A program made the position numbers and the translations under genes. The notes below the pieces were generated by a model. The model ran no database searches and was not told the origin of the DNA. It worked only from the letters and a program-made list of their open reading frames with translations. A DNA stretch of 64,000 nucleotides. Source: Isoetes taiwanensis (lineage: Eukaryota; Streptophyta; Lycopodiopsida; Isoetales; Isoetaceae). The DNA lies in the NCBI GenBank assembly GCA_021234155.1, contig JAJEKV010000008.1, positions 1,631,521 to 1,695,520 of the forward strand, in the 5' to 3' direction. Of this stretch, positions 36,676-47,246 are shown in pieces (the first letter of the stretch is position 1; each line of letters begins with the position of its first letter).

Positions 36676-36705
36676 TGCCCGGCATCGCCGGGCACACGTT
36701 CCTAG
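36676..36705 (+). mobile_element. Helitron 3' terminus
   Basis: An 8-bp GC hairpin (TGCCCGGC-ATC-GCCGGGCA, 36,676-36,694) is followed by seven bases and the terminal CTAG at 36,702-36,705, then T. Helitrons end with a short hairpin ~7-12 bases before CTRR and insert between A and T, so this fits a plus-strand Helitron end. A matching 5' TC end was not identified with certainty. Confidence 0.75.
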
Positions 36706-36715
36706 TATGATGTAA

Positions 36716-36925
36716 TATATGATGGCCTTAGTGCCTTTTTGAATATATTATGGCCTTGTGCCTTTTTGAATCTGAGTATCTTCTGTTTTTGAAGTATTCT
36801 GGTATTTTCTATTTTAAACTGTAATCCAGGCTTTGTGCCTTTTGTTTAATCTAGGCCTCAGTGCCTTTAATTGTAATGGCTTTGTGTCTTGTGTAAATTT
36901 GTGCCTTGTGTAAATTTCTAATTCT
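36716..36925 (+). repeat. Dispersed repeat GGCCTTAGTGCC, right copy
   Basis: This carries GGCCTTAGTGCCTTTTTGAATAT, GGCCTTGTGCCTTTTTGAAT and GGCCTCAGTGCC...TTGTAATGG segments shared with 32,549-32,720. It begins ~10 bases after the Helitron CTAG end, so the Helitron appears to have landed within this repeat. Confidence 0.6.
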
Positions 36926-37600
36926 GTTTTAACTTGGAATTCATTCAACATTCGAGTACAAATTTCTGTAACTGAAGCATAAAAAATGAGAATGCAAAAC
37001 AGAAACTTCTTTATATTCATAAAAGTAGCTTATCTAAACATATGTTGACAAGATTTTAGGAGTCTGCACGTGATTCTAATCTTCTCAGGGTGGTCTTTAT
37101 TGTATTCTAACATTTTGAGTAATGGGATTTCTGGTTAGTGAAATGGATTCAGTGATGACTACTTTCAATAGATTCTATAGGCATTTATGTCTGAAAGATG
37201 GATTGTTCTACAACGATGATTGCCCTATTATGCTCAAGACTGACTATTGTATAGCATTGAGCAAAGGGTTCTAGAAGAGAGGTGGTGATATACTATGGCA
37301 TGTGGCAGATCGAAAGTAATTTTGGAGAAGGTATTGGGACATGTTGGCATCAGGTTTACTAACCCATTGGCGGAAGGATAAGGCACGGTGTGGAATTCAA
37401 CTGTTTATTCAAATATAAATGTGCAAGTCAGGAGAAATAATTTTACAAATGTTTCAATCTTATCATTTTTGTTGTTGAAACATTTCGAGGCTAATCTGTC
37501 TCACCGCTTAATAATAAGGTTTCTCTACCCAAGCGGAACCTGCGATAAAGATGCAAAGCTAGGGCATTACTCAAAGGCTTGAATAATGTTCTATCTCTTA
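36926..37600. other. Unassigned spacer
   Basis: No gene or repeat recognised. It lies between the dispersed repeat and the C-terminal end of the minus-strand transposase-like gene. Confidence 0.35.
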
Positions 37601-39740
37601 ATGATTAGTACCCTTTACACAATTGCTCTTTCCACTATTCCAACAACGTGGAAAGCCTCTCTAGAATATCTTCTTCTTCTTTGGCACTTAGAGTGTAAAC
37701 CACTCCCCGCTTAACAACGTGCTTTGCTTTGAACCAACGACTTTGTTCTTTGCAACTTGAGTGGCATAAACAATTGCTTTATTTCCTCTACAAAACTTGT
37801 AGCTGGATTTACAATTCACCAACTTCTCATAGTATGTCCCTTCTATGACCTCATCCCATTTCACAAACTTACGCCCCTTGCATATCTACAAAGTCTTCTA
37901 ACACCAAGTACTTAGCTTTGGTACATAGGATAAGGTAGAATTTCACATTCTCGTGATTGTTATTTGGAGCTACCAGCGCAAAAGACATCACCTATAGATA
38001 CTTGCATGCTACATAAGTCAGTACGCTTAATATATGCTTCTTCTCCTTCATCATGTACTTCTTCTTCAACAATAGCTTTGATGGGTATTGCCACAACTAG
38101 TTCAAACTTCTTAGTATATGATACATTGGGGCAAGATTCCCAATTCAAATCTAAACAATATGTGCAAAAAAGCAAGAGAGGTTTGACGACGTAAATGTGT
38201 CATGTGATTTGAACACCCATGGAAACAATGAAGGTTTCTAGGACCTTCAATAGGACGTGCTTCCCGCTGATTTTTTCCGGTCCACTTGTCCTATTTCAAC
38301 CTCTCAAAAAGTTCTACTTACAGTTTGAATCTTCTTTTTTATATGTTGTGGGTGCTTCTTTGTTGACATATGCTTTAGCCATTCCACCACCTCGTGTGCA
38401 TTGGTCATCTTGCTGCCCTTCAATTGTCTTTGCTCTCAAAGCCCTCTTTATTCTTGCTCCGCACCATCATGTTCCCCCCTTCCCATGGCCGAGCACCAAA
38501 AGTTCCACATCATGTCTAAACTCGTTAAAGATTTGAATCTAGCATCAAAGTAAAATGATTTTTTACCTTTGAACCAGGAGGTCGCACCATCCGAGAAGAC
38601 ATAATGCTTCTTCAAAGTGATTTCCTTCTCTTGCATCAAATGATTGTGTAAGAGAAAGCAATCTTTACACAAACAAAGAATCATGTTTTCTCGTCATCGG
38701 ATATATAAAAATGTTCTTCCTTGATCATTTTTGTCTCAGAATCCCTTCTATATGTGAGGTACACAAGAATAGTGATTCGCTCATTATGCCAATGCTTGTT
38801 GGACTTCATTTGCTCCTTGAAAGAGTAATTCTCTGCAAAGTCAACCACCGATACAATAGTATCATCAGAAAACCGTTCGATGGTTGTCTAAACATGGCTT
38901 GGTCGCCATTTATACCTGAAATTATGTGTCACAAACTCCTTTGCTTTAGATCTGAAGGTTTCCATCAAAACATTGGGAGAAGTCGTAAATATTGATGCTC
39001 AATTCTTTTTTTTGGGTTTGCCATTTTATCCTTACCAATTTCAATGTAGTCTATGTTCTCCCAAGTGATTTTTGAGGTAATTGTCCTTTGTTTCTTCTTT
39101 TGGACACCTTTCCATTTTGTCCACACCACATTTCTTTGCAGTTCCTCGACAAGCATGCTTCATTGTGCCACTCCTCACCTTAGGGCTTTGGGCAAACCAT
39201 GCTTCTCCACATGTCATTGTTAGACTGCCAAACATGTCTTGCTAAGCAAAACCTATGATGTCTTAGACCAAACACGTTGGTAAAGTCTTCTCGTGCAGTA
39301 AAATAACACTTACAATTTTACTCTTCATTCTTGCCTGAATGTAGCCTTGCATATCTTCTGGAGAAGACAAGCTCAGCTTAAAAAATGAACTATCCACAGA
39401 ATATACATGTTCACTGCCCTTGGTGGTGGTTGTGCACTTGATGTGGAACATACCAAACAGATCAACATCTATAAGCCTGCCACATCTTCTGAAGCTTTCT
39501 AGGTCTTGTGTTTGCTTGCCGGTCTCAGAACAAATGTATAATTATAAAAAATGTGCAGTTGCTGGATCACCGGTACCCTTGACAAGCAACCACTGCTGAT
39601 CCTTACAAAAATAGGAGCCATCTTCCTCCACGAAATTGTCGGGCTGACTTGGAGCGGAACATCCTTGGATCCTTGATTGTCCTCTTCTTCTGCCGCCTTT
39701 GGGAGGATCCACCTGCATCATCCTGGCTACCCCGTGCAAG
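37601..39740 (-). pseudogene. RNase H-fold transposase-like gene, degenerate
   Basis: Successive minus-strand frames form one protein. N-terminal blocks: PDNFVEEDGSYFCKDQQWLL (~39,640) and FHIKCTTTTKGSEHVYSVDS (~39,430). A basic middle lies at 38,965-39,235. Next come frames resembling a DFAENY-type block (~38,850) and a conserved core LMQEKEITLKKHYVFSDGAT, WFKGKKSFYFDA, MMWNFWCSAMGRGEHDGA at 38,448-38,640. Beyond, a VSRTFWEVEIGQVDR-like segment (~38,310) and a tail to ~37,600 are broken by stops. The FSDGxxxxFKG...HGKGEHDGAG pattern is one I associate with a plant and protist family of putative DDE transposases; the family name is not certain. It lies directly beside the palindromic array at 39.86 kb. 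Confidence 0.6.
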
Positions 39741-39854
39741 GCTTCTCTTCTTACTGAAATATTAAGAACAGTAAAGTATTAAGACATCATTTGCCTATGC
39801 GCGCATAGCCAACCAATTCAAAAAATCTTGATCCCAATAGTGACAGGCATACTA

Positions 39855-40154
39855 CAAAAGAAAAGCTTTGAGCCCATGCGCGCATAGTCAAGCTTAAGAA
39901 AAAAGCTTTGTGTCTATGCGCGCATAGGGAAAGCATAAGAAAAAAAGCTTTGTGTCTATGCGCGCATGGGCAAAGCTTAAGAAAAAAGATTTGTGTCTAT
40001 GCGGGCATAGGAAAAGCTTAAGAAAAAAAGCTTTGTGTCTATGCGCGCATAGGGAAAGCTTAAGAAAAAAAGCTTTGTCTATGCGTGCATAGGCAAAGCT
40101 TAAGAAAAAAAACTTTGTGTCCATGCGCGCATTTTGTGTCTATCTTGGCGCATA
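39855..40154. repeat. Tandem array of ~42-bp units containing CTATGCGCGCATAG
   Basis: About seven units read AAGAAAAAAAGCTTTGTGT, then the palindrome CTATGCGCGCATAG, then GGAAAGCTT. Units differ at single positions (ATGCGGGCAT, ATGCGTGCAT). A further unit lies at 40,797-40,885 beyond an inserted element. The minus strand is open across the array and would give a repeating Phe/Leu-rich peptide (AFFLKLSLCAHRHK), which I regard as incidental. Confidence 0.88.
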
Positions 40155-40156
40155 GG

Positions 40157-40790
40157 AAGGAAGGAAGGAAGGAAAAATTTTAACGCCCACGGAACCCAAT
40201 CGGGTTATGGGACCAAGTACATAAGGGACGAAGTCACGGACCGAAGTCCAAACAAGAACATGGGGAAGCCCTTAAACCAAAGCACAACGTGAGCTAGAAC
40301 ACAACCATCATGACCGGGATTAAAACCCACAGGAAAAAACCGTTGCGGGATGACTATGGCTGCTCACGATCCAAAATCCATGTTGTTGCACAAGCAACAA
40401 AAGCCTGCTCATACCTCCAGCGGGCAAAGCTTCACCAAGCAACTCAGAACCCGTAACCTCTTCTGGCGGGTGTGCTGGAAAGCGGGCGCCCCAGCGCCAA
40501 TCGCCCAGAACCTGCCGCGGGGAAAGGCGGCGCTCAGAAAAGCTTCCTTCGGGGAAATGCATTCGGAGTGCCTCCTCACCCATCCACAGGCCTGGCGCCA
40601 AAGCGGCTTTGGTACACCCTTGGCCGGACCTCCCTCGAGCGCACACCGCGGTAGCCATCCTTCCTTGCCGCTACTCCGCGCCATCCATCAGCGCATCCGC
40701 TTTCAGGCGAACCCGGTGAGCGGCGCCAGAGGCGGCGCCGAACACCGAGCGCCAGGAGGAGAAGCGAGGGAAGCGGGAGGGAAAACAGAA
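40157..40790 (-). mobile_element. Non-autonomous retroelement sharing the LINE 3' end
   Basis: On the minus strand this GC-rich ~630-bp block ends GGTCCCATAACCCGATTGGG, then TTCCGTGGGCGTTAAAA and a (TTCC)n tail (plus strand 40,156-40,173). The A/C/D LINE copies end GGTCCCATAGGCCAATTGG, then CTCCATGGACGCTAAAA with (TATTC)n. The matched 3' ends imply mobilisation by the same kind of reverse transcriptase. The 5' part matches nothing else here and has no clear protein. It sits inside the palindromic array, so it is younger than the array. Confidence 0.65.
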
Positions 40791-40796
40791 AAAAAA

Positions 40797-40885
40797 AAAA
40801 GCTTTGTCTATGCGCGCATAGGCAAAGCAAGGACAAGCACTAAAAAAAACCAGTGTTTCCATGCGAGCATAGACAAACCCAATCA
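40797..40885. repeat. Continuation of the 42-bp palindromic array
   Basis: Two units (AAAGCTTTGTCTATGCGCGC and a diverged CCATGCGAGCATAG) resume after the inserted retroelement. Confidence 0.8.
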
Positions 40886-42029
40886 GAAAAAAGATCTAAA
40901 GCAAACAAAACATACCTAGAACACAGGAAGAAGACCAGAAATACTTAAGAAATTGACATTTTTAATCGTTTTGGAGGCAGCCTAATTAAGCAAATAATGC
41001 ACAAAAATCGTTTAAAAGTGAACTAATTAAGTAGCAGCTAAGATCTTGACGTACCTTCCACCTGCCATTTGCCGCGTGTCTATGCAGCTTCTTATAGAAT
41101 TCGATATGTAAAAAAAGTGGAGTGAGTGTGAAGGCGGAGGTCGGTCGCCCGGGAGCTTTTATTCTGCGTATGCGAAATGTGCCGCCCTTTTTTCCCTATT
41201 TATTGTCTACGTTAATACTTGGATATTTTCTATGAGATTTTGCATACAAAGTCCTTTATGGATTTCTCATGCGATCCTTTATGGACACAAAGTCTCTTCG
41301 TATTTCCCGCTCTTTCTTTACAATTGTTTATCTTATCTTGTCTTCCTTCGCTTGAGCTATAGACTTTATTATTACGTCTTCCCTGTGCTCAAGTAGGTAA
41401 CAGGCTTATCTCTCACGTAATTTATGATATCTTGTCTATGCCGCATGGGCAATGAGAGTTCATCTTACACCCGGGCTATGCGCTCATAAGCAAGCTGCTA
41501 TTAATACTATTTTAATTAGTTAGTGTACTTCCTTACTTAGTACATGCCGCGAGGCGTGGTGCATGTCGTTTTGATTACATGTCTTTGTCCATTTCTAGGA
41601 TGGACGGTGACCACTCAAGAAAAATTTTTATCTCCGCTCGCGAATCTTTCATTATTGCCTCGAAGGCGGGTTCAAGACACCCACACAAAGCGGTGAAGAC
41701 AAAGATTTTACGTGATAGTCCATCACGGAAGCTTTGTTTCTCCGCCGCCAATCTGATTATTGCTTGTTGGTCTACCTCCTTTCAAACTCCTTCACCAACA
41801 CACGTTCTCTGGCGTTCCACCGTGTTTAGAACACCATCTCCCTCACTCCCGGCAAGGCGTTTCCTCGGCCTCACCTACTCACCACACGACCCACTCAATT
41901 TTTGAAACTCCTTCACCTCTACGGGGAATTGCACCGTTCCTTGCAAAAGCGTAATTGATTACGTAGAGACCTCTTCGGCGTGAAAAAGGCCCCTCGTTTA
42001 ACCCAAAGGGGTGTGAGGATGACCTACAA
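40886..42029. other. Unassigned stretch with decayed palindromes
   Basis: Two decayed palindrome units occur near 41,435-41,500 (CTATGCCGCATGG; CTATGCGCTCATA). A Ser/Pro-rich plus frame at 41,579-41,905 does not resemble a known protein. Confidence 0.35.
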
Positions 42030-44612
42030 ATGTTAAGGAGGAAGTCTAGAACATTGTTTGCATGTTCCTCGGTTGAGGCGAGAAGGTTAACGACACAACT
42101 ATTGAAGACGAAGTGTTTGTACTCGGAAGACCTATTGTAGGCTCCGGCCGAACAGCCGACCCTGAGGCTTTCGACTTCGAGAGAAATCCATACTGGCGGT
42201 GCAAAGAGATTTAAGAGGGACCCTACGGTGGGGGCATTTAGGACAGTTTTGCAGAAATCGGTTAATGGGACTAACTTACATGAGCGGATACAGCATGAGC
42301 ATCGTGCATGAGATGTTTGGTCTCACAGGCAGCGCCCCAAGATATTATGCGGAGAAGGGTCTTGAGCAAGGCTGCCGCGACCCACAAAGAACATCACCTG
42401 GGCAATGGGTGCAGTACTTTGCAACACTTCACGACCAGCAGGGGCGGAACACCAATTCCTCCACAGATAGGCAATAATGGGTCATCACAAAGGGGATGTC
42501 ATCATGGGCCTACAGCGTCTAGCTAATGGGAAGGCGGCAGATTTAGATGGCATGTGGGGCGAGAACGAAATGAGTACGGGCCTCCAGCAATTTACTTTGT
42601 TCTCCGGCGTTATTCAACAAAGATTGCAAGAAGGCTTCCCCTCATGAGTGGACCACTAGTAGAGTTGTGCCCATATACAAGGCGGGGGACCCTCAATGGC
42701 CAACTAACTATCATTACTATTATGGTAGCAGCTCTCTCTTTGCAAAAGCTGGTTGGTGGCATCCTTGGCGGTCGTGACAATATACCGGCGGGGGAGAGGA
42801 GGATGTCGAGCTGTATCACACAGGCGGGGTTTCGGTCTTTGGGTTTTGGGCATTCCACCATTGATCATATCTTCATCTGCGCACATTGATTGAGGATAGC
42901 GGGAATCGACAAAACCACATACTATTGTTTCATGGATTTTACAAAAGCTTTTGACCACAGTGCCGAAGCAGGTTATGGGAGACCGCTAAGTAGGGGACTC
43001 CTTCACTTGCGAGAATCACGGTGTATAGGCTATCTGAGGCATGCTCGGCCGTATCACATCGTCGGGACGCCGTGGTAATCCAGGTAGTATTGGAGTCGTC
43101 AAAGGTTGCCCCCTCTCCCCCACACTCTTTGGCCTATACATTGACCATTTGGAAGATTGGCTCTCACGAGCATGGAGGTGCGGAAGCCATCTCATGCATC
43201 ACACACATCCGGCAACTCATATATCGTGATGTCAACCTCTGGCCTATACTCCGAGAAGACATGCTGGCGTCACTGGATGCTCTTGACACTTTTGCCGATT
43301 CACGGCATGCTTGGCGTTAACTTGGCCAAAACTAGGGTCTGCGCTAGTTTCATCATCCCGTCGACCAAGGCTTCCCTCATTCACTTACCGGGGGCGGGGA
43401 TGTAGAGGTGGCTCCAGACCTACAAGTACTTGGGGATCGAGTTCTCTAATACCACCCATTGGGATCTTTTGCCATCCGGGTTGCGGGTCATGGCGGGGTT
43501 GGAAAGCACTATATGCCATGAGAACAATAGCCACAAAGGCGAGTTGTATGCACGGGGCCACCCGGTCCACACTTATTTCGGGCATTGGTCGAGCCGGTTC
43601 TTTTGTATGGGGTAGAAGTGTGGGGTCCGGTGATATCCCTCAACACACAGGAATGACCTCGGCGGTCGCGAGAAAGCCTTCTTGACCACGAGCCCTTGGG
43701 GTAAAGTCCCGCGATTCCATACCGGATCCTACTCCGAGAGGCGGGTTTTCTACCACTTCAGCGGGCTGCATTGGAGCGCCATATCATTTACTTCGGAAGG
43801 TGGTGGTTATGGGTGATACACGTTTGCCCAACCTTGCTTTGGCCATAGCGATGGGTCTCAAGCGCTGAAAAGCTTCTTTGGAAGGACAAAGCAAGCTTCG
43901 ATGGTTCTCCGCGGCTGGGGTGTACATGCAAAAGTCGTGTTATATGTAAGGACAAAGAAGGATCACAAGGCATTTTAAGTTGTACCTAGATGCTACTTTC
44001 CTTCGCAAACTTCACGGGATCGCGGATGCTTTCACGGCCTTGCGTTAAGGCGGCACACTATCGGCGGACAAGTCAATCGAGGCTGGGGAGGCCCATACCG
44101 ATTGCTTGTACACCCGGTTGCCCATGAAAAGCGCATTTATAGCTTCCATTACGCCGCAGGTGCACATTGCCTCTGCATTGAGGCGGGGCATTGGGCTCGG
44201 GAAGCACGAGCAAAGGCTTTGCCGGTTTGCCACCCGAGCCATTTGGGATGAATGTCATGCCCTCCGGATCGCCCGGCGTTTGCCCATATCGAGGAGAGTG
44301 ATATGTCCGAGATTACTAGTGCACGGACAACCGTTTGCATGAGTTATTGAATCTGGCGTCCGGTGGGTTTGTTGGGGTCATACCTCGAGGAGGTTATGGA
44401 TGCACGGACTTCGGTTATTGTCTTAGGGGACGGTATTGAACGTCCTACACAATTATGCGACATGCCGGCGGACTTATTATCGCTTTCGGGTTTTCCCTCG
44501 AAAACCCGCCGGTGGGGTTTTTTAATCTGTCAGTAATACACTTGCTGCTCTCTTTTTGTTTGGGTCCCATAGGCCAGCCGGTCTCCGGGACGCTAAAAAT
44601 CTATTTTATTCT
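42030..44612 (+). mobile_element. Degenerate LINE (copy B), paralogue of copy A
   Basis: It is collinear with 18.96-21.95 kb but lacks the MITE-like insertion. It starts in the linker between endonuclease and RT (RDLRGTLRWGHLGQFCRNRL near 42,203), then RT (AGFR, HSTIDHIF, CFMDFTKAFDH at ~42,830-42,960; CPLSPTLFGLYIDHLEDWL at ~43,115). The catalytic box has lost codons (YRDVNL instead of YADDVNL). The C-terminal part lies at 43,700-44,300 and the 3' hairpin and short-repeat tail at 44,495-44,612. It has many small insertions and clustered changes relative to copy A, although the adjoining DUF7869 segment is almost unchanged. Non-functional. Confidence 0.85.
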
Positions 44613-45010
44613 ATTCTTTAGAAAGCCAACCACCTTTAGGTTCATCACAAGACGTATCCACTTCTCCCAGCAACTAATGCACCTTTCTTGAATAATCAAT
44701 CAGTGCACTATTTGTGTCATCAAGTCTACTGTTCCAATGCTTGATGTAGTCATTGATACTATCCCTTGTTCTCTCCAAATGCTCCACTTCAGAGTATGGC
44801 TTTAGGGCTTTTGGTTGACCATTGGATATCTTCGGTAACTTGGGGTCATTCTCATCCCTTTTCCAAATTTTTGATCCTCCAAGAGGTCTCCAACAATCAT
44901 CTGAAGGTCTCATCTTCCATTAGAATTTTGAAATCCCTTCCTCATCATAGAATGTGAATTGTAGAGGTCTAAAATAACCCTTAAGATCTAATGCATAATC
45001 CTCTACAAAC
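44613..45010 (-). pseudogene. Duplicated 3' part of the DUF7869-type gene
   Basis: This is nearly identical to 21,949-22,340 (only a handful of substitutions over ~390 bp) and joined to the LINE tail in the same way as there. Homology stops at about 45,010 (CTCTACAAA then diverges). It encodes the C-terminal region (WRPLGGSKIWKRDENDPK, SEVEHLERTRDSINDYIKHW) without the GQNKN core. Confidence 0.9.
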
Positions 45011-46930
45011 ATAGACTGAGGGACAAACATCTCAGCGGCAAACATCAACTAGTATAGATGTCTTAACCTTCCCTTGCGCTGCAACAACAAAATACATTTA
45101 ACTAACAGATAAACTGGACGTGGATGGATCCGTCCAGTGATCCCATCTCAATTTATAGGAGGAGCCAACTGCACCAGTCATGTATCATAAATAATTGGAA
45201 CTGCCAACTTTCACAAGATTTTAATTTCTCATTACTCAAGTTACAACAACATATTTTCCTCCAATAATACCTTGCAGCATTCCGATAAGAACAGTGGGCA
45301 TCCGAAGCCTATGAAATCTTTCTATCTCAATTGTAGCAGCTAGAGTGAAAGGCCAAGTGGTTATCCTTAAGCATTTGGGCAATGTAGATGAATGATTCAA
45401 TCAAGCTTACCACCAAGGCAAAAAAGTTTTTCTTTTGGCTCAATTCAAGGTATCATGATCTGTGAAGAAACTTTTTGTGTCAACATGGTTGACCCAGAGA
45501 ATCACTTATTTTGCATGTTTGGGCTAATAAAGCAGGTGTAATTGTAGAATAGAGAGACATGCACAAGTGCTCTATAAATTCACTTCTATGTTGTTAAATA
45601 CATATGCTTCAATGATCATCACATCTCATCTCATGTGGTTGTCCTGTTGAATTGCTGTAAACTGATCAAGTGCGTAGTTGAGAAGCCAGAATTCTCAATA
45701 GTTTCAACCATTTCTGATGTCACACTTGTATGGCAGTCCTTTTCACAGCCTCTTCACACATCTCCCTACAGATCAACTCTGGCTTGTATGGTAGTCCTTT
45801 TCACAGGATACAACAGCACAACGCATTATTTAATGTATTAAATTATCTAGAAGCTATTAAGCCTGGGATGAAACCAAATCTCAATCTTCTTCACGCGTCT
45901 CCCTACAGATCAACTGTGGCTATTAAATTCCTGCAATACAACAAGATGTAGAGTTAATGTTACTCTTAAGAGGTTATAAAACACAAAGTTGAAATAACTA
46001 AGAGAGGAATTATCTCATACAAGATAACAGATATGCTTACCGAGATTGTTGTTGTTGCCTCTTTGGAAGCTACTTCAACATTTTCTACATCTTCTAAACC
46101 CTCCAAAAAGAGGCAAAATGCAGTTCTCTAGGTACTAACGAAAAAAACACATGCTTGGCTTGAGAATTACCTTCAATGCCTTTGTCACATCGGGAATGCT
46201 TGTGTCTAGAACTGTACCTTCTGCCTAGATACAAAGACCTAATTGTTTCAACATAAACAATCTAAAGAGGGCCATTGAACTCAAGATATCTATGTAATCA
46301 GAGATGAATCTCTACCTTGAGAAGCATGAGCATGCTTTGGTTAGGATCGTATGAAACGACATCGGATGTCTCAGGCTCTACTTTAACCATAGCCCTAGTT
46401 ATGCATGTTGTGCCCTGCATTTCCATATGATTTCGCACCAATTTATAATGCCATTGCCTATTATGAAGCAGGGCCTAGAACCAAAGTAATCCTAGCATCG
46501 AAGGAATCCTCACGCAACTCCATCCATAATTTTCAGATATAATCGACTCCGCCCTCCCACAAACTGGCCAAAAGAAAATGATTCATCCGGGACATGGGAA
46601 AGCTTCAATTCAAATCCAAAGGGCAACCGCTTTTCAAAAAAGTTTCGCAGCAAAGAAATCGAACTGGTTCTGAAGCATGCCAAGGTCATTGCTGGCTATA
46701 GAAGCCTAATGCATTTGTACTCAATAATGAAGGCGGAGCAGAACGTCCTCTCTAATTGCTTTAGCTGCACGATTCTTGCCGTTCAATATAAGCCCTAATT
46801 AAAGGGTCCACAATGGAAGTTAACGGGTGCACAAAGAAAATAGCTCTAAACATCTCGACCATCCATTCGATCCAATGGTTAAAAATAGAAATTAATGACA
46901 TACACTCAAAATCCCATTAGTATAAAGAGA
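45011..46930. other. Unassigned AT-rich stretch
   Basis: No protein recognised. A local duplication at 45,728-45,920 repeats TGTATGG(C/T)AGTCCTTTTCA and TCTCCCTACAGATCAACT. It ends at a junction that cuts the nested LTR. Confidence 0.35.
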
Positions 46931-47241
46931 TAGTACAATGGCCTCTAGCCCAATATAGATAGTCCGGCGGATCTATGTGCGACTCTTGAAGGAGGCCTGA
47001 TTTCTGGGAATCTTTGGCGGTGCCTCTTGAAGTGCACGGAATCAAGCCGTGTGGCCGATGCTCATGGGGCGTCATTTATGCTTTTTACGCCTCTTCTTTG
47101 GCCCGACTCTTGGGCGTGACCTTCTGCGTGGTCTTCTGCTGGGCTCTTGATGACTGACCTTGACCTGGATTTGGCGCCTTGTTCTTGGTCTGGTCAGTGG
47201 TGTGCATGAATAGTCCTGTACCAGGACGTACAGGACTAACA
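46931..47241 (-). repeat. 5' LTR part of the nested element
   Basis: Read on the minus strand it starts TGTTAGTCC, with a perfect 11-bp inverted repeat right at the terminus (47,211-47,221 with 47,228-47,238). It runs to TTGGGCTAGAGGCCATTGTA (46,934-46,954), matching the pre-TATA region of the host gypsy LTR (48,784-48,804). At 46,931 the LTR is cut, apparently by another insertion. Confidence 0.65.
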
Positions 47242-47246
47242 AAGTG
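47242..47246. repeat. Target-site duplication AAGTG, right
   Basis: Partner of 29,433-29,437. Confidence 0.8.

Larger units (their letters stand above)
29438..47241 (-). mobile_element. 17.8-kb nested LTR-type insertion (minus orientation)
   Basis: The insertion starts TGTTTGGGG and ends GACTAACA, bounded by AAGTG on both sides. It splits the host gypsy RT gene so that codons on the two sides rejoin in frame when it is removed. Its left end, read on the minus strand, matches the last ~50 bases of the host LTR (ending AAACCC-ACA). Its right end, read on the minus strand, shares the TTGGGC...GGCCATT.TACTAT block found in the host LTR before its TATA box. I therefore read it as a minus-strand element of a related LTR family. 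No gag-pol of its own remains. The interior has been replaced or filled by a methyltransferase gene, a transposase-like gene, LINEs, Helitron sequence and a duplicated block. Confidence 0.75.

Noticed and set aside
39894-40124. Repeating Phe/Leu/His-rich peptide frame
   Set aside because: The frame exists because the ~42-bp unit happens to be open; it is a tandem DNA repeat rather than a gene.
39855-40154. CRISPR-like regular array
   Set aside because: Units are contiguous near-identical repeats without unique spacers, in a plant nuclear context.
40350-40919. 189-codon plus-strand open frame
   Set aside because: It runs antisense through a retroelement body into the palindromic array, with overlapping frames on both strands and no domain.
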